A stretch of DNA of 64,000 nt from Bog-756 sp963839925 (lineage in GTDB: Bacteria > Actinomycetota > Acidimicrobiia > Acidimicrobiales > RAAP-2): assembly GCA_963839925.1 (NCBI GenBank), contig CAWIWV010000001.1, positions 868,001 through 932,000 on the forward strand, in the 5' to 3' direction. Position 1 is the stretch's first letter, and every line of letters starts with the position of its first letter. Below are positions 8,370 to 15,806 of the stretch, one piece after another. A program made the position numbers and the translations under genes. Below the pieces are notes generated by a model that saw nothing but the letters and a program-made list of their open reading frames with translations, was not told where the DNA came from and did not search any database.

Positions 8370-8963
8370 TCAACGCCCCCTCGACACGAGCTCTGATTCG
8401 AGCATCGAACGGAGCTTGCTCCGTCCGCGGTGGAGAAGGACGCGCTGGTTGCCGTCGGTGATACCGAGGACCTCGCCGACTTCGTTGCCGGAGAGTCCTT
8501 CCACATCTCGGAGGATGACGACCTCGCGTTGGGCAGGAGGGAGATCGGACAGCGCGTCGCTCAAGCACTTGGACCAGGTCGCTGCGACCAGCCGGTCGTC
8601 GGTGTCAGCCCACGGTACGAGGGGTTCGGCCCACCCGCCCCCAGCGTCGAAACGGGCAGGGTCGACGGCAGGTCCGTCGCCCGCGATCGGAATGTGCCGA
8701 GGCTCCCGCGAACCCGCAGTGCGAGCGCGATTGACGAGTATCCGGAACAGCCATGTCTTGAAGGTGGACCGCTCCTCGAACCGGTCGATTCCACGGACCA
8801 CCCCCATCCAGGTGTCCTGCACCGCTTCTTCGGCCACCTCGTCACTCGGAACGTAGGCGCGGGCCAGTCGCAGCAGCGATCCGTTGTAGCGGCTCACCAA
8901 CATCACGAACGCCCCCTCGTCCCCCGATCGAAGGCGGGTGAGGAGCTCGCCATCGGTCTCCAT
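8370..8963 (-). CDS. ECF (group 4) RNA polymerase sigma factor
   Basis: The 197-residue protein starts at the ATG at 8963 (METDGELLTRLRSGDEGAF). Region 2 covers YNGSLLRLARAYVPSDEVAEEAVQDTWMGVVRGIDRFEERSTFKTWLFRILVNRA, and region 4 covers LPPAQREVVILRDVEGLSGNEVGEVLGI followed by the recognition helix. There is no region 3, as in ECF factors. It is paired with the downstream zinc anti-sigma. The divergent neighbour encodes a secreted beta-propeller protein, a plausible target. Upstream in-frame residues (to 9110) cover the intergenic inverted repeat and are not convincing coding sequence. Confidence 0.9.
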   Translation of the reverse strand: METDGELLTRLRSGDEGAFVMLVSRYNGSLLRLARAYVPSDEVAEEAVQDTWMGVVRGIDRFEERSTFKTWLFRILVNRARTAGSREPRHIPIAGDGPAVDPARFDAGGGWAEPLVPWADTDDRLVAATWSKCLSDALSDLPPAQREVVILRDVEGLSGNEVGEVLGITDGNQRVLLHRGRSKLRSMLESELVSRGR

Positions 8964-9040
8964 GCCGGGAAGCGTACGTGCAGGAGCGGGCGATCGTTTC
9001 GCGGCAGGCACACGGGTGTAGTCACAGGCACAGCCATCGT

Positions 9041-9060
9041 CGTTACAGCTTGGTGTAACG
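9041..9060. promoter_or_regulatory. inverted repeat in sigma/beta-propeller divergent gap
   Basis: CGTTACA (9041-9047) and TGTAACG (9054-9060) make a perfect 7-bp inverted repeat with a 6-base spacer. It is followed by two copies of GAACGGGT at 9061-9068 and 9098-9105. The first lies within CGGAACGGG, which resembles an ECF -35 element (GGAAC). The 172-base gap contains no gene. Function as an operator or sigma-dependent promoter is inferred. Confidence 0.4.
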
Positions 9061-9135
9061 GAACGGGTCTGGCGGGGACTGAAGAGCATCACCCGATGAA
9101 CGGGTGCCATCCATCACCAAAGGAGCATCAGACCC

Positions 9136-10293
9136 ATGAAATCCTTCATTCGTTCTGGCCTCGCCGCGGCGGCTGTTCTCGCCGGCACGGCTGGCTTTGC
9201 CGGGACCGCCGGGGCATCACCCTGGTCCTGGGGCGGGGGGCCGCCGCATTCTTTCTCTGGTGGCAACCATGCAGTCTTCGTGCAGACGGACAACACCGCG
9301 GGGAACCAGGTCGTTGCCTACGAGCGCTCGGGGAACGGGACGCTCGCCCTCGCCGGCACCTACAACACCGGAGGTCTCGGTGGAGCACTCACCGGTTCGG
9401 TCGTCGATCATCTCGCATCGGAGGGTTCCCTCGTCTTCGACCAGAACCACGACTCGCTCTACGCAGTCAATGCAGGAAGCAACACCGTCTCGGTGTTCAG
9501 CGTTGCCGGCACCCACCTGTCACTCCGTCAAGTGGTGAGCTCAGGGGGAACCTTCCCGGTGAGCATCGCCGTCCACGGTCATCTCGTCTACGTGCTCAAC
9601 GCCGAAAATGGCGGCTCGGTGCAGGGCTTCTACGCCGGCGAGGGCCAGCTGTTCCCGCTTCCTGGATCGAGTCGTGCTCTGAACCTCAATCCGACGGCCA
9701 CCCCACAGTTCACCAACACCCCCGGACAGGTGGCCTTCTCGCCGGACGGAACCAAGCTCATCGTGACGACCAAGATGAACGGGAGCGACATCGACGTGTT
9801 CGGCGTTGGGTTCTGGGGCTATCTCTCACCCTCTCCGGTCGTGAATGCCGAGCCCGGCACCGTCCCCTTCGGAGTCACCTTCGACAACCAGAGCCGCCTG
9901 GTGGTCACTGAGGCGGGAACCAACGCCCTGGCAACCTTCGACCTCGGGTGGAACGGCACGCTCACCGCGGTCGACACGGTGCCAACCGGTCAGAACGCGA
10001 CCTGCTGGGTGGCGTCGGCCCAGGGGTACTTGTATGCCTCGAACGCAGCGAGTGGATCGGTGAGTGGTTATCAGGAGAGTCACCATGGCCAACTCGACCT
10101 CCTCGGAGCGACCTCGACCGATCCGGGCACGGTCGACGCCGCGGCCTCGCCGGACGGCCGGTATCTCTATGTCCAAACCGGTGGAAACGGGATCGTCGAC
10201 GAGTTCGCGGTCCAGCCATCGGGGCAGCTGTCAGAAGTCGGTTCGGTGACCGTCGCCGGTGCCCAAGCGGGCGAGGGAATCGCGGTCTCCTAG
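9136..10293 (+). CDS. secreted YncE/lactonase-type beta-propeller protein
   Basis: The 385-residue protein has a Sec signal peptide: MKSFIRSG, a hydrophobic AAAAVLAGTAGFAGTAG stretch and a likely signal peptidase site near AGA-SP. The rest consists of repeated blades, with recurring phrases such as VFVQTDNTAGNQVVAYERSGNGTL, LYAVNAGSNTVSVFSV, FSPDGTKLIVTTKMN and YLYASNAASGSVSGYQ. These match the 7-bladed lactonase/YncE beta-propeller fold. An AGGAG lies 10 bases before the ATG. The ligand is unknown. It is divergent from the ECF sigma pair, which suggests stress-controlled export of this protein. Confidence 0.8.
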   Translation: MKSFIRSGLAAAAVLAGTAGFAGTAGASPWSWGGGPPHSFSGGNHAVFVQTDNTAGNQVVAYERSGNGTLALAGTYNTGGLGGALTGSVVDHLASEGSLVFDQNHDSLYAVNAGSNTVSVFSVAGTHLSLRQVVSSGGTFPVSIAVHGHLVYVLNAENGGSVQGFYAGEGQLFPLPGSSRALNLNPTATPQFTNTPGQVAFSPDGTKLIVTTKMNGSDIDVFGVGFWGYLSPSPVVNAEPGTVPFGVTFDNQSRLVVTEAGTNALATFDLGWNGTLTAVDTVPTGQNATCWVASAQGYLYASNAASGSVSGYQESHHGQLDLLGATSTDPGTVDAAASPDGRYLYVQTGGNGIVDEFAVQPSGQLSEVGSVTVAGAQAGEGIAVS

Positions 10294-10342
10294 GTCCGGA
10301 CTTGTTCGGTCAGCTCCCTCAGGAGGCTGACACCGCGCCGTT

Positions 10343-10374
10343 CAGTGGTGGTCCGGGGCGCTGGGCCACCACTG
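10343..10374. terminator. hairpin between convergent beta-propeller and fadD17 genes
   Basis: CAGTGGTGG (10343-10351) pairs perfectly with CCACCACTG (10366-10374). A G-T wobble and two further pairs extend the stem to 12 positions. It lies in the 96-base gap between convergent genes. No U run follows. Confidence 0.55.
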
Positions 10375-10389
10375 GCGGCGTTGAGCGGT

Positions 10390-12072
10390 TCACCGAGCGG
10401 CGATCGCCTCGTCGAGGGCGTCGGCATCCTCCGGAAGGAGAAGCCGGTACGGGCCATCCTTTACTGGACGCCACCAGATCTGATCGGTGCTCCGCCATCC
10501 TTCGGCGCGCAGCGCACGCTTGAGCACCTTGGAGGTGGCGGTCACTGGTAGCTCGGCGCTGATCCGCACGTAGCGCGGTGCCCACTTGGTGCCGAGGTCC
10601 TCTTCGGCAGCGAGAAACCCGGCGAATCCCTCGGGGTCGAACGCTCTGCCCTCGCCGAGGTGCAGCGCCACCATCACCTGATCGCCGACGACGGTGTCGG
10701 GCACTGCATAGACCGACGCGAGCACGACATCGGGATGCCTCTGGATGATCTCCTCCACCGGGGCCGCGGCGAAGTTCTCACCGTCGACCCGCAGCCAGTC
10801 GTAGTCCCGACCGCCGAAGTAGAAGAAGTCGTTCTCGTCCCGGTAGGCGAGGTCCCCGGTCCAGTACCAGCCATTTCGGACCCGGGCCGCCTCGGCATCG
10901 GCATTCCGCCAGTAGCCCTCGAAACCGGCACCCCCGGCGGGATTGACCATCTCGCCGATCGCCTCCTCCGCGTTGAGCAGTCGGCCTTGCTCGTCGAACA
11001 CCGCCCGCGGGCACTCTTCACCGGTCTCGGGGTCGACCACCATGGTCCCCGGCAGCGCTCGGCCGAGTGCGCCCCGGGGAGTATCCGGAGTGCGCTGCAC
11101 CGAGGCGCCCCCCTCGGTGGAGCCGTAGGCGTCCTGAACCGTGCAGCCGAATCGCTCCGCGAAGCGGGAGACGTCTCCCGCAGATGCCTCGTTTCCGAAC
11201 ACCCGACGGAGCGGGTTGTCGGCATCGTCGGGGAGCTCAGGGGTGTCGAGAACGTAGGAGAGCGGTTTCCCGACGTAGTTGAAGTAGGTCGCGCCGTACT
11301 TCCGCACGTCGGGCAGGAACTTGGAGGCACTGAATCGTTCCCGCAGGGCGACGGTCGCACCCGCGGCCAGAGCGGGAGCCCACCCGGCCATCAGGGCGTT
11401 GGAGTGGAAGAGCGGCATGGAGACGTAGCAGACGTCTTCCTCGGTGAGCTCGAACATCTGGGCGACGGTCGATCCGATGCGAGCCATGCGCCCTTGGCTG
11501 CAGAGGCAGGCCTTGGGGGCTCCGGAGGTTCCCGAGGTGAACAACAAGAAGCCGAGCGAGTCCTCGGTGATGGCGGTGTCCCGCGGGTCGGGGAGCGACG
11601 CGCCCCGCACGCCGGCCAGCAGGGTCCCGTAGGGGGTGGACGGTCGAGCATCGACGTCGGGAGAGGTGGTGTCGCCGGAGGGATCGTCGATCACCAAGAT
11701 CCGCTCGGGGGGAAGGGCCGGCCCGAGATCGTGTCCCGCGACCAGCATGGCGTGCTCGGCGTCTGTCACCAGCAGTTGACACTCGGTATGGGAGAGGTCC
11801 CTGGCCAGCTCTTCGCCGCGGTGGGTGGGGTTGGCGCCGACCATCACCGCTCCGGCCAGCGCCGTCGCTCCGATCCAGAAGATCAGCTCAGGGACGTTGT
11901 CGAGCATCACCGCGACGTGGAACGAACCGGGCCGGCGGAGCGACGCCAGCAGGCTCGCTCGATCGGCCTGGGCCTGCACCACCTGATCGTGCGTCCAGGT
12001 CCGATCCTCGAAGGCGAGACCCGGGTTGTCGTCGCCCACACGACGGCGGATCAACTCGTCGACGGTCTGCAT
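10390..12072 (-). CDS. fadD17: acyl-CoA synthetase, FadD17-like (steroid side chain)
   Basis: The adenylate-forming enzyme has the P-loop LLFTSGTSGAPKACLCSQ, the VCYVSMPLFHSNALMAGWAPAL block and SASKFLPDVRKYGATYFNYVGKPLSYVL, closely matching mycobacterial FadD17. Later come DAYGSTEGGASVQRT and GWYWTGDLAYRDE. FadD17 activates shortened steroid side-chain acids with CoA. I chose the ATG at 12072 (MQTVDELIRRR, GGGGGA 6 bases upstream), which aligns with the FadD17 start and gives 560 residues. A GTG at 12120 would add 16 residues and sits 6 bases from the KstR-like site, so a leaderless start there is possible. It is divergent from an LLM oxidoreductase. Confidence 0.85.
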   Translation of the reverse strand: MQTVDELIRRRVGDDNPGLAFEDRTWTHDQVVQAQADRASLLASLRRPGSFHVAVMLDNVPELIFWIGATALAGAVMVGANPTHRGEELARDLSHTECQLLVTDAEHAMLVAGHDLGPALPPERILVIDDPSGDTTSPDVDARPSTPYGTLLAGVRGASLPDPRDTAITEDSLGFLLFTSGTSGAPKACLCSQGRMARIGSTVAQMFELTEEDVCYVSMPLFHSNALMAGWAPALAAGATVALRERFSASKFLPDVRKYGATYFNYVGKPLSYVLDTPELPDDADNPLRRVFGNEASAGDVSRFAERFGCTVQDAYGSTEGGASVQRTPDTPRGALGRALPGTMVVDPETGEECPRAVFDEQGRLLNAEEAIGEMVNPAGGAGFEGYWRNADAEAARVRNGWYWTGDLAYRDENDFFYFGGRDYDWLRVDGENFAAAPVEEIIQRHPDVVLASVYAVPDTVVGDQVMVALHLGEGRAFDPEGFAGFLAAEEDLGTKWAPRYVRISAELPVTATSKVLKRALRAEGWRSTDQIWWRPVKDGPYRLLLPEDADALDEAIAAR

Positions 12073-12125
12073 CACGTCCCCCACGCTTCGGTTCGTCGGA
12101 CCCGGCGCCGGGTCAGGCACAAATC

Positions 12126-12139
12126 TGGAACACGTTGCA
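12126..12139. promoter_or_regulatory. KstR-like operator between fadD17 and LLM oxidoreductase
   Basis: TGGAACACGTTGCA matches all 8 fixed positions of TnnAACnnGTTnnA and is nearly palindromic. It lies in the divergent gap and could control both genes. KstR binding is inferred from the consensus and the neighbouring steroid genes. Confidence 0.7.
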
Positions 12140-12202
12140 ATTTATCAAGGCTCCGTGTACCGTGAACTGGCCCCCGAGCGTAGCGAGAGGAGTGACACGG
12201 CG

Positions 12203-13426
12203 ATGGAATTCGGAGTCTTTCTCAACGGCTACCTGCCCGGCCCCGCCGCCCACGATCCCGAGTGCGAGCACGAGATGTTCAAACGTGAGATCGCCTACGT
12301 GGTCGAGGCGGACAAGTACAACTGGAAGTTCGCCTGGTTGGGCGAGCACCACTCGCTGACGGAGTACAGCCACATGTCCGCTCCCGAGGTGGTCATGGGC
12401 TACCTGGGTCATGCCACCGAGCGGATCCACATCGGCACCGGCATCATGAACATCTCCCCGCGGGTCAACCATCCCGTCCGCTGCGCCGAGCGGGTCACCA
12501 TGCTCGACCACGTGCTGGAGGGTCGCTTCGAATGGGGGACCGGCCGGGGTGCGGGCAGCCACGAGATCGCCGCCTTCAACATTCTCGACAAGAACTCCAC
12601 CAAGGCTGAGTGGAACGAGGTCATTCAGCAGATTCCCCGCATGTGGGAGGAGAAGGATTACGTCTACGAGGGCGAGAGCTTTACGGTGCCCTACCCTCAC
12701 AACATCCTCCCGAAGCCCTACAAGGGCCAAGGCCATCCCCCGATCTGGGTGGGCTGTGGCAATCCGGGCACCTTCACCCAGGCCGGCGAGCTCGGGATCG
12801 GCGCCATCGCCTTCAACTTCGAACCCATCTACAACCTGCAGGGTCGCATCGACGCCTACAAGGAAGGCATCTCCAACTGCACAGAGCCACTCGGGCAGTT
12901 CAAGAACGACAACGTGATGATGACCAACGCGGTCATCTGCCTGAACGACAGGAAGAAGGCCAGGCAGGTCGCGCTCCGGCACGGTCGGGGATACCTGTAC
13001 TCCATGGTCTGCAACTACCACGACACCATTCCGCATCAGGACGGCGTGCCGGTGTGGCCCGAGAAGCCGAACACCATCCCTGACGAGGAGGCGCTCGACT
13101 ACCTGATCGAAGGCGGCTACCTGTTGTGTGGCGATCCGGATGAAGTGGCCGAGCAGGTGACCAAGTACCAGACGGTCGGCTGTGACCAACTGGTGTTCGG
13201 TCTCCCCTCGGACTCGTTCATGGAGGATGAAGTGCACGAGATGTTGGAGGTCTTCGGGTCGAAGGTGATCCCGCAGTTCGACCCCGACCCGGTGCACTCC
13301 ACCACGCGCTATCGCCAAACGGCAAAGCGGAAGTACAAAGAGATCAACTTCCCGATCCCGGACATCACGGTGGAGGAGCTTCCGACCAACGCGATGATCC
13401 AGCTGGACGGGACCCGCACCCTCTGA
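12203..13426 (+). CDS. LLM-class flavin/F420-dependent oxidoreductase
   Basis: The 407-residue protein starts at the ATG at 12203 (MEFGVFLNGYLPGPAAHDPE) with AGGAG 10 bases upstream. The barrel motifs FAWLGEHHSLTEYSHMSAPEVVMGYLGHATERIHIGTGIMN and FEWGTGRGAGSHEIAAFNI belong to the bacterial luciferase family; VGCGNPGTFTQAGELGIGAIAF and YLLCGDPDEVAEQV are typical later segments. It is a predicted cytoplasmic monooxygenase or oxidoreductase in steroid or lipid breakdown. Its exact substrate and cofactor (FMN or F420) are not clear. The KstR-like site 63 bases upstream supports a catabolic role. Confidence 0.85.
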   Translation: MEFGVFLNGYLPGPAAHDPECEHEMFKREIAYVVEADKYNWKFAWLGEHHSLTEYSHMSAPEVVMGYLGHATERIHIGTGIMNISPRVNHPVRCAERVTMLDHVLEGRFEWGTGRGAGSHEIAAFNILDKNSTKAEWNEVIQQIPRMWEEKDYVYEGESFTVPYPHNILPKPYKGQGHPPIWVGCGNPGTFTQAGELGIGAIAFNFEPIYNLQGRIDAYKEGISNCTEPLGQFKNDNVMMTNAVICLNDRKKARQVALRHGRGYLYSMVCNYHDTIPHQDGVPVWPEKPNTIPDEEALDYLIEGGYLLCGDPDEVAEQVTKYQTVGCDQLVFGLPSDSFMEDEVHEMLEVFGSKVIPQFDPDPVHSTTRYRQTAKRKYKEINFPIPDITVEELPTNAMIQLDGTRTL

Positions 13427-13448
13427 ACCGAAGGGTCGACTCCGAGCG

Positions 13449-14069
13449 TCAGCCCCAGGCGTCGATGAGTTCGTCTGCGCTGGTCAACGTCGAGATCAGC
13501 GGAAGGGTGGTGCTGAGCACGGCTTCGGCATAGTCCGGTGGCAGCCCGGCGACCGTGTCATGGGGGATCACCACCCGGTAGCCGAGGTTGACCGCTTCGA
13601 TGGCCAACCCGAGGATGCCGAGGTTCACCGAGACCCCGGTGGCGACGACCGTCCGTACGCCGAGGTTACGCAGCCAGGTGTCGAGAGAGGTTCCGGTGAA
13701 CGGGGACACACCATGGAGCCGAGCCGACACCAGGTCGCCCGGCTCCGGACCGAGTCCGGGCATGAGCTCGGTTGCCGGCGTGCCAACGAGCAGGTGCTCG
13801 GGGTTGCGCAGCGCCGCCGCGACCAGCTGACAGTTGATGGTCGTTCCGGACCGGTCGGCACGGAACTCGGCCGTGCAATGGACCACCGGGATGTGAAGCC
13901 GTCGCGCCGCCGACAGCACCTTGACCGTGTTGGGGACGACGCCGGCGCGTGCTGCGGCTTCGGCCAACTGAGGGAAAGAGCTCAGGTCGCCGACGACCCC
14001 CCGCTGGATCTCCATGGTCAGCACGGCGCAGGTGTCCGGCGCAGCCAACTCGCTCAACGAGACCGGCAC
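13449..14069 (-). CDS. isochorismatase-fold protein lacking the catalytic triad
   Basis: The 206-residue protein has the isochorismatase-like layout: VLTMEIQRGVVGD at strand 1, IPVVHCTAEFR, the SPFTGTSLDTWLRNLGVRTVVATG block and AIEAVNLGYRVVIPHDTVAGL. The canonical Asp-Lys-Cys triad is not conserved. The first Asp is Glu (TMEIQ), the Lys before the F-x-G-T loop is replaced in RLHGVSPF, and the Cys position reads GVSVNLGILGLA with no cysteine. It starts 15 bases after the fadD19-like stop, so they are probably co-transcribed. It may be a non-hydrolytic or binding protein; a different chemistry cannot be excluded. Confidence 0.8.
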   Translation of the reverse strand: MPVSLSELAAPDTCAVLTMEIQRGVVGDLSSFPQLAEAAARAGVVPNTVKVLSAARRLHIPVVHCTAEFRADRSGTTINCQLVAAALRNPEHLLVGTPATELMPGLGPEPGDLVSARLHGVSPFTGTSLDTWLRNLGVRTVVATGVSVNLGILGLAIEAVNLGYRVVIPHDTVAGLPPDYAEAVLSTTLPLISTLTSADELIDAWG

Positions 14070-14084
14070 GGCTGACCGACCGGA

Positions 14085-15731
14085 TCAGCGACCGGAGGAG
14101 GTGCGTTCCCCTCCTGCGTCGGACTCCTCGGGCGCTTCCGCCACGATGCCCGCCGCCCACCGGTAGTCCGGCTTCCCGCTCGGCGAGCGGACGATCGTCT
14201 CCACGACATGGAGCTGGCGTGGCACCTTATAGCCGGCGATGGCGTCGCGGCAGTGGTTCTGGATGTCCTCGAGGTTCGGGTGTCGCCCGTCCCTGGGTTG
14301 GATGATGGCCGCGACTCGCTGCCCCCACCGGTCGTCCGGTGCTCCCACCACAATGGCGTCGAACACGTCGGGATGGGAGCGAACCGCCGACTCGACCTCT
14401 TCGGGGAAGATCTTCTCCCCGCCGGAGTTGATGGAGACCGATCCGCGCCCGAGCAGGGTGATCGTGCCATCGGCTTCCACGGTGGCGAAATCGCCGGGCA
14501 TCACGTAACGGGTGCCGTCGACGGTGATGAACACCTCGGCGGTCTTCACCGGGTCGTTGTAGTAACCGACCGGGATGTCGCCCGAGCGGGCGATCTTCCC
14601 GATCACCCCGGAACCGGGTTGGACCTGGGCGAGCTCTTCGTCGAAGACCACCGTGTCGCCGAGCACGCTGACCGTCGGCCCACTCTTCATGGCGGTGTCG
14701 CCCTTGCTGACGGTCACCATGCCGTTGTTGCCCGACTCCGACGATCCGACGGCGTCGACGATCACCAGGTTGGGGAAGTGCTCGAAGAAGGCGTCCTTCA
14801 CCGGTGCCGAGAACAGGGCCGCCGAGGAGGTCACCGCGAGCAGCGAGGAAAGGTCGTAGGAGGCATCGGGATCATCGAGCGCCTCGATGAGGGGCTTGCC
14901 CATGGCGTCCCCGGTGATCATCACCGAGTTCGCCCGCTCGGTCTCGACCAGCCGCCACACGGCGTGGGGGTCGAACTTGGGAATGAGGACCGTCTTGTTG
15001 CCCACGAAACTCTGGCCCATCACGCACCATTGGGTGGCACCGTGCATGAGGGGGGCGATCGGAAGAAGCGTCAGCTGACCGCCGCGTCCCTTCTCGACCA
15101 TCTCCTCAGGCCGAAGGACCCGGGTGTTGGTGCTCGGATCGACACCACCGCCGAGCGCGTAGAAGACGTCCTCGTGCTTCCACACCACGCCCTTCGGCAT
15201 GCCGGTCGTCCCACCGGTGTACAGAACGTAGTGGTCGTCTCCTGCTCGAGCGGCGAAGTCACGCTCCGGGCTGCCTGACGCCATGGCCTCCTCGTAGGGA
15301 ACCGCGCCCGGTGGAGGAGCTTCTCCCGATCCGTCGTCGATGGTGATCAAGAGGCGCAGGTCCGGCAGCTCGGGGAGGAGCTCTGTGACCCGTGGGCCGA
15401 ACTCCGCCTGGTGCACCAGGGCGACCAGGTCGGCGTTGGCGAAGAGGTAGCGCAGCTCGTCTTTCACATACCGGTAGTTGATGTTGATCCAGACGGCCCG
15501 CAGCTTGAAGACCGCCCACGCGGTCTCGACCCACTCCGCGCTGTTCAGCGCGTAGATCCCGACGTGGTCCCCCGGCCCGATCCCCTGTTCGGCCAGGAAG
15601 TGGGCGAGTCGGTTGGCCCGCGCCTCCATTTCGGCGAAGGTGCGACGCTCCCCGTCTGCCACCAGGTACTCGCGCTCGCCATACGCGTCGACTGCGGCCT
15701 CGAACAGGTCGGCGAGGTTGAACGTGCTCAT
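14085..15731 (-). CDS. fadD19: acyl-CoA synthetase, FadD19-like (C8 steroid side chain)
   Basis: The 548-residue protein follows mycobacterial FadD19 throughout: FNLADLFEAAVDAYGEREYLV, VNINYRYV-type ININYRYVKDELRYLFANADLVALVH, YVLYTGGTTGMPKGVVWKHEDV, IAPLMHGATQW, GSSESGNNGM, GRGSVSINSGGEKIFPEEVE and the end IVRSPSGKPDYRWA with its catalytic lysine. FadD19 adds CoA to C24/C26 steroid side-chain acids made by CYP125 before beta-oxidation. The ATG at 15731 is 10 bases from a KstR-like palindrome, suggesting a very short or leaderless message. It probably forms an operon with the isochorismatase-fold gene. Confidence 0.9.
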   Translation of the reverse strand: MSTFNLADLFEAAVDAYGEREYLVADGERRTFAEMEARANRLAHFLAEQGIGPGDHVGIYALNSAEWVETAWAVFKLRAVWININYRYVKDELRYLFANADLVALVHQAEFGPRVTELLPELPDLRLLITIDDGSGEAPPPGAVPYEEAMASGSPERDFAARAGDDHYVLYTGGTTGMPKGVVWKHEDVFYALGGGVDPSTNTRVLRPEEMVEKGRGGQLTLLPIAPLMHGATQWCVMGQSFVGNKTVLIPKFDPHAVWRLVETERANSVMITGDAMGKPLIEALDDPDASYDLSSLLAVTSSAALFSAPVKDAFFEHFPNLVIVDAVGSSESGNNGMVTVSKGDTAMKSGPTVSVLGDTVVFDEELAQVQPGSGVIGKIARSGDIPVGYYNDPVKTAEVFITVDGTRYVMPGDFATVEADGTITLLGRGSVSINSGGEKIFPEEVESAVRSHPDVFDAIVVGAPDDRWGQRVAAIIQPRDGRHPNLEDIQNHCRDAIAGYKVPRQLHVVETIVRSPSGKPDYRWAAGIVAEAPEESDAGGERTSSGR

Positions 15732-15741
15732 CGGGGATTAG

Positions 15742-15755
15742 TAGAACACGTTTCT
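15742..15755. promoter_or_regulatory. KstR-like operator upstream of fadD19
   Basis: TAGAACACGTTTCT fits TnnAACnnGTTnnA at 7 of 8 positions; with the next base, TAGAA and TTCTA form perfect palindromic arms around CACGT. It lies 10 bases before the fadD19 start. Repression by a KstR-type TetR regulator is inferred. Confidence 0.65.
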
Positions 15756-15806
15756 ATTCTGGCGGCAAACACCTCGTCGCCAGCGACATCGCGCGCTCGG
15801 AGAAGG

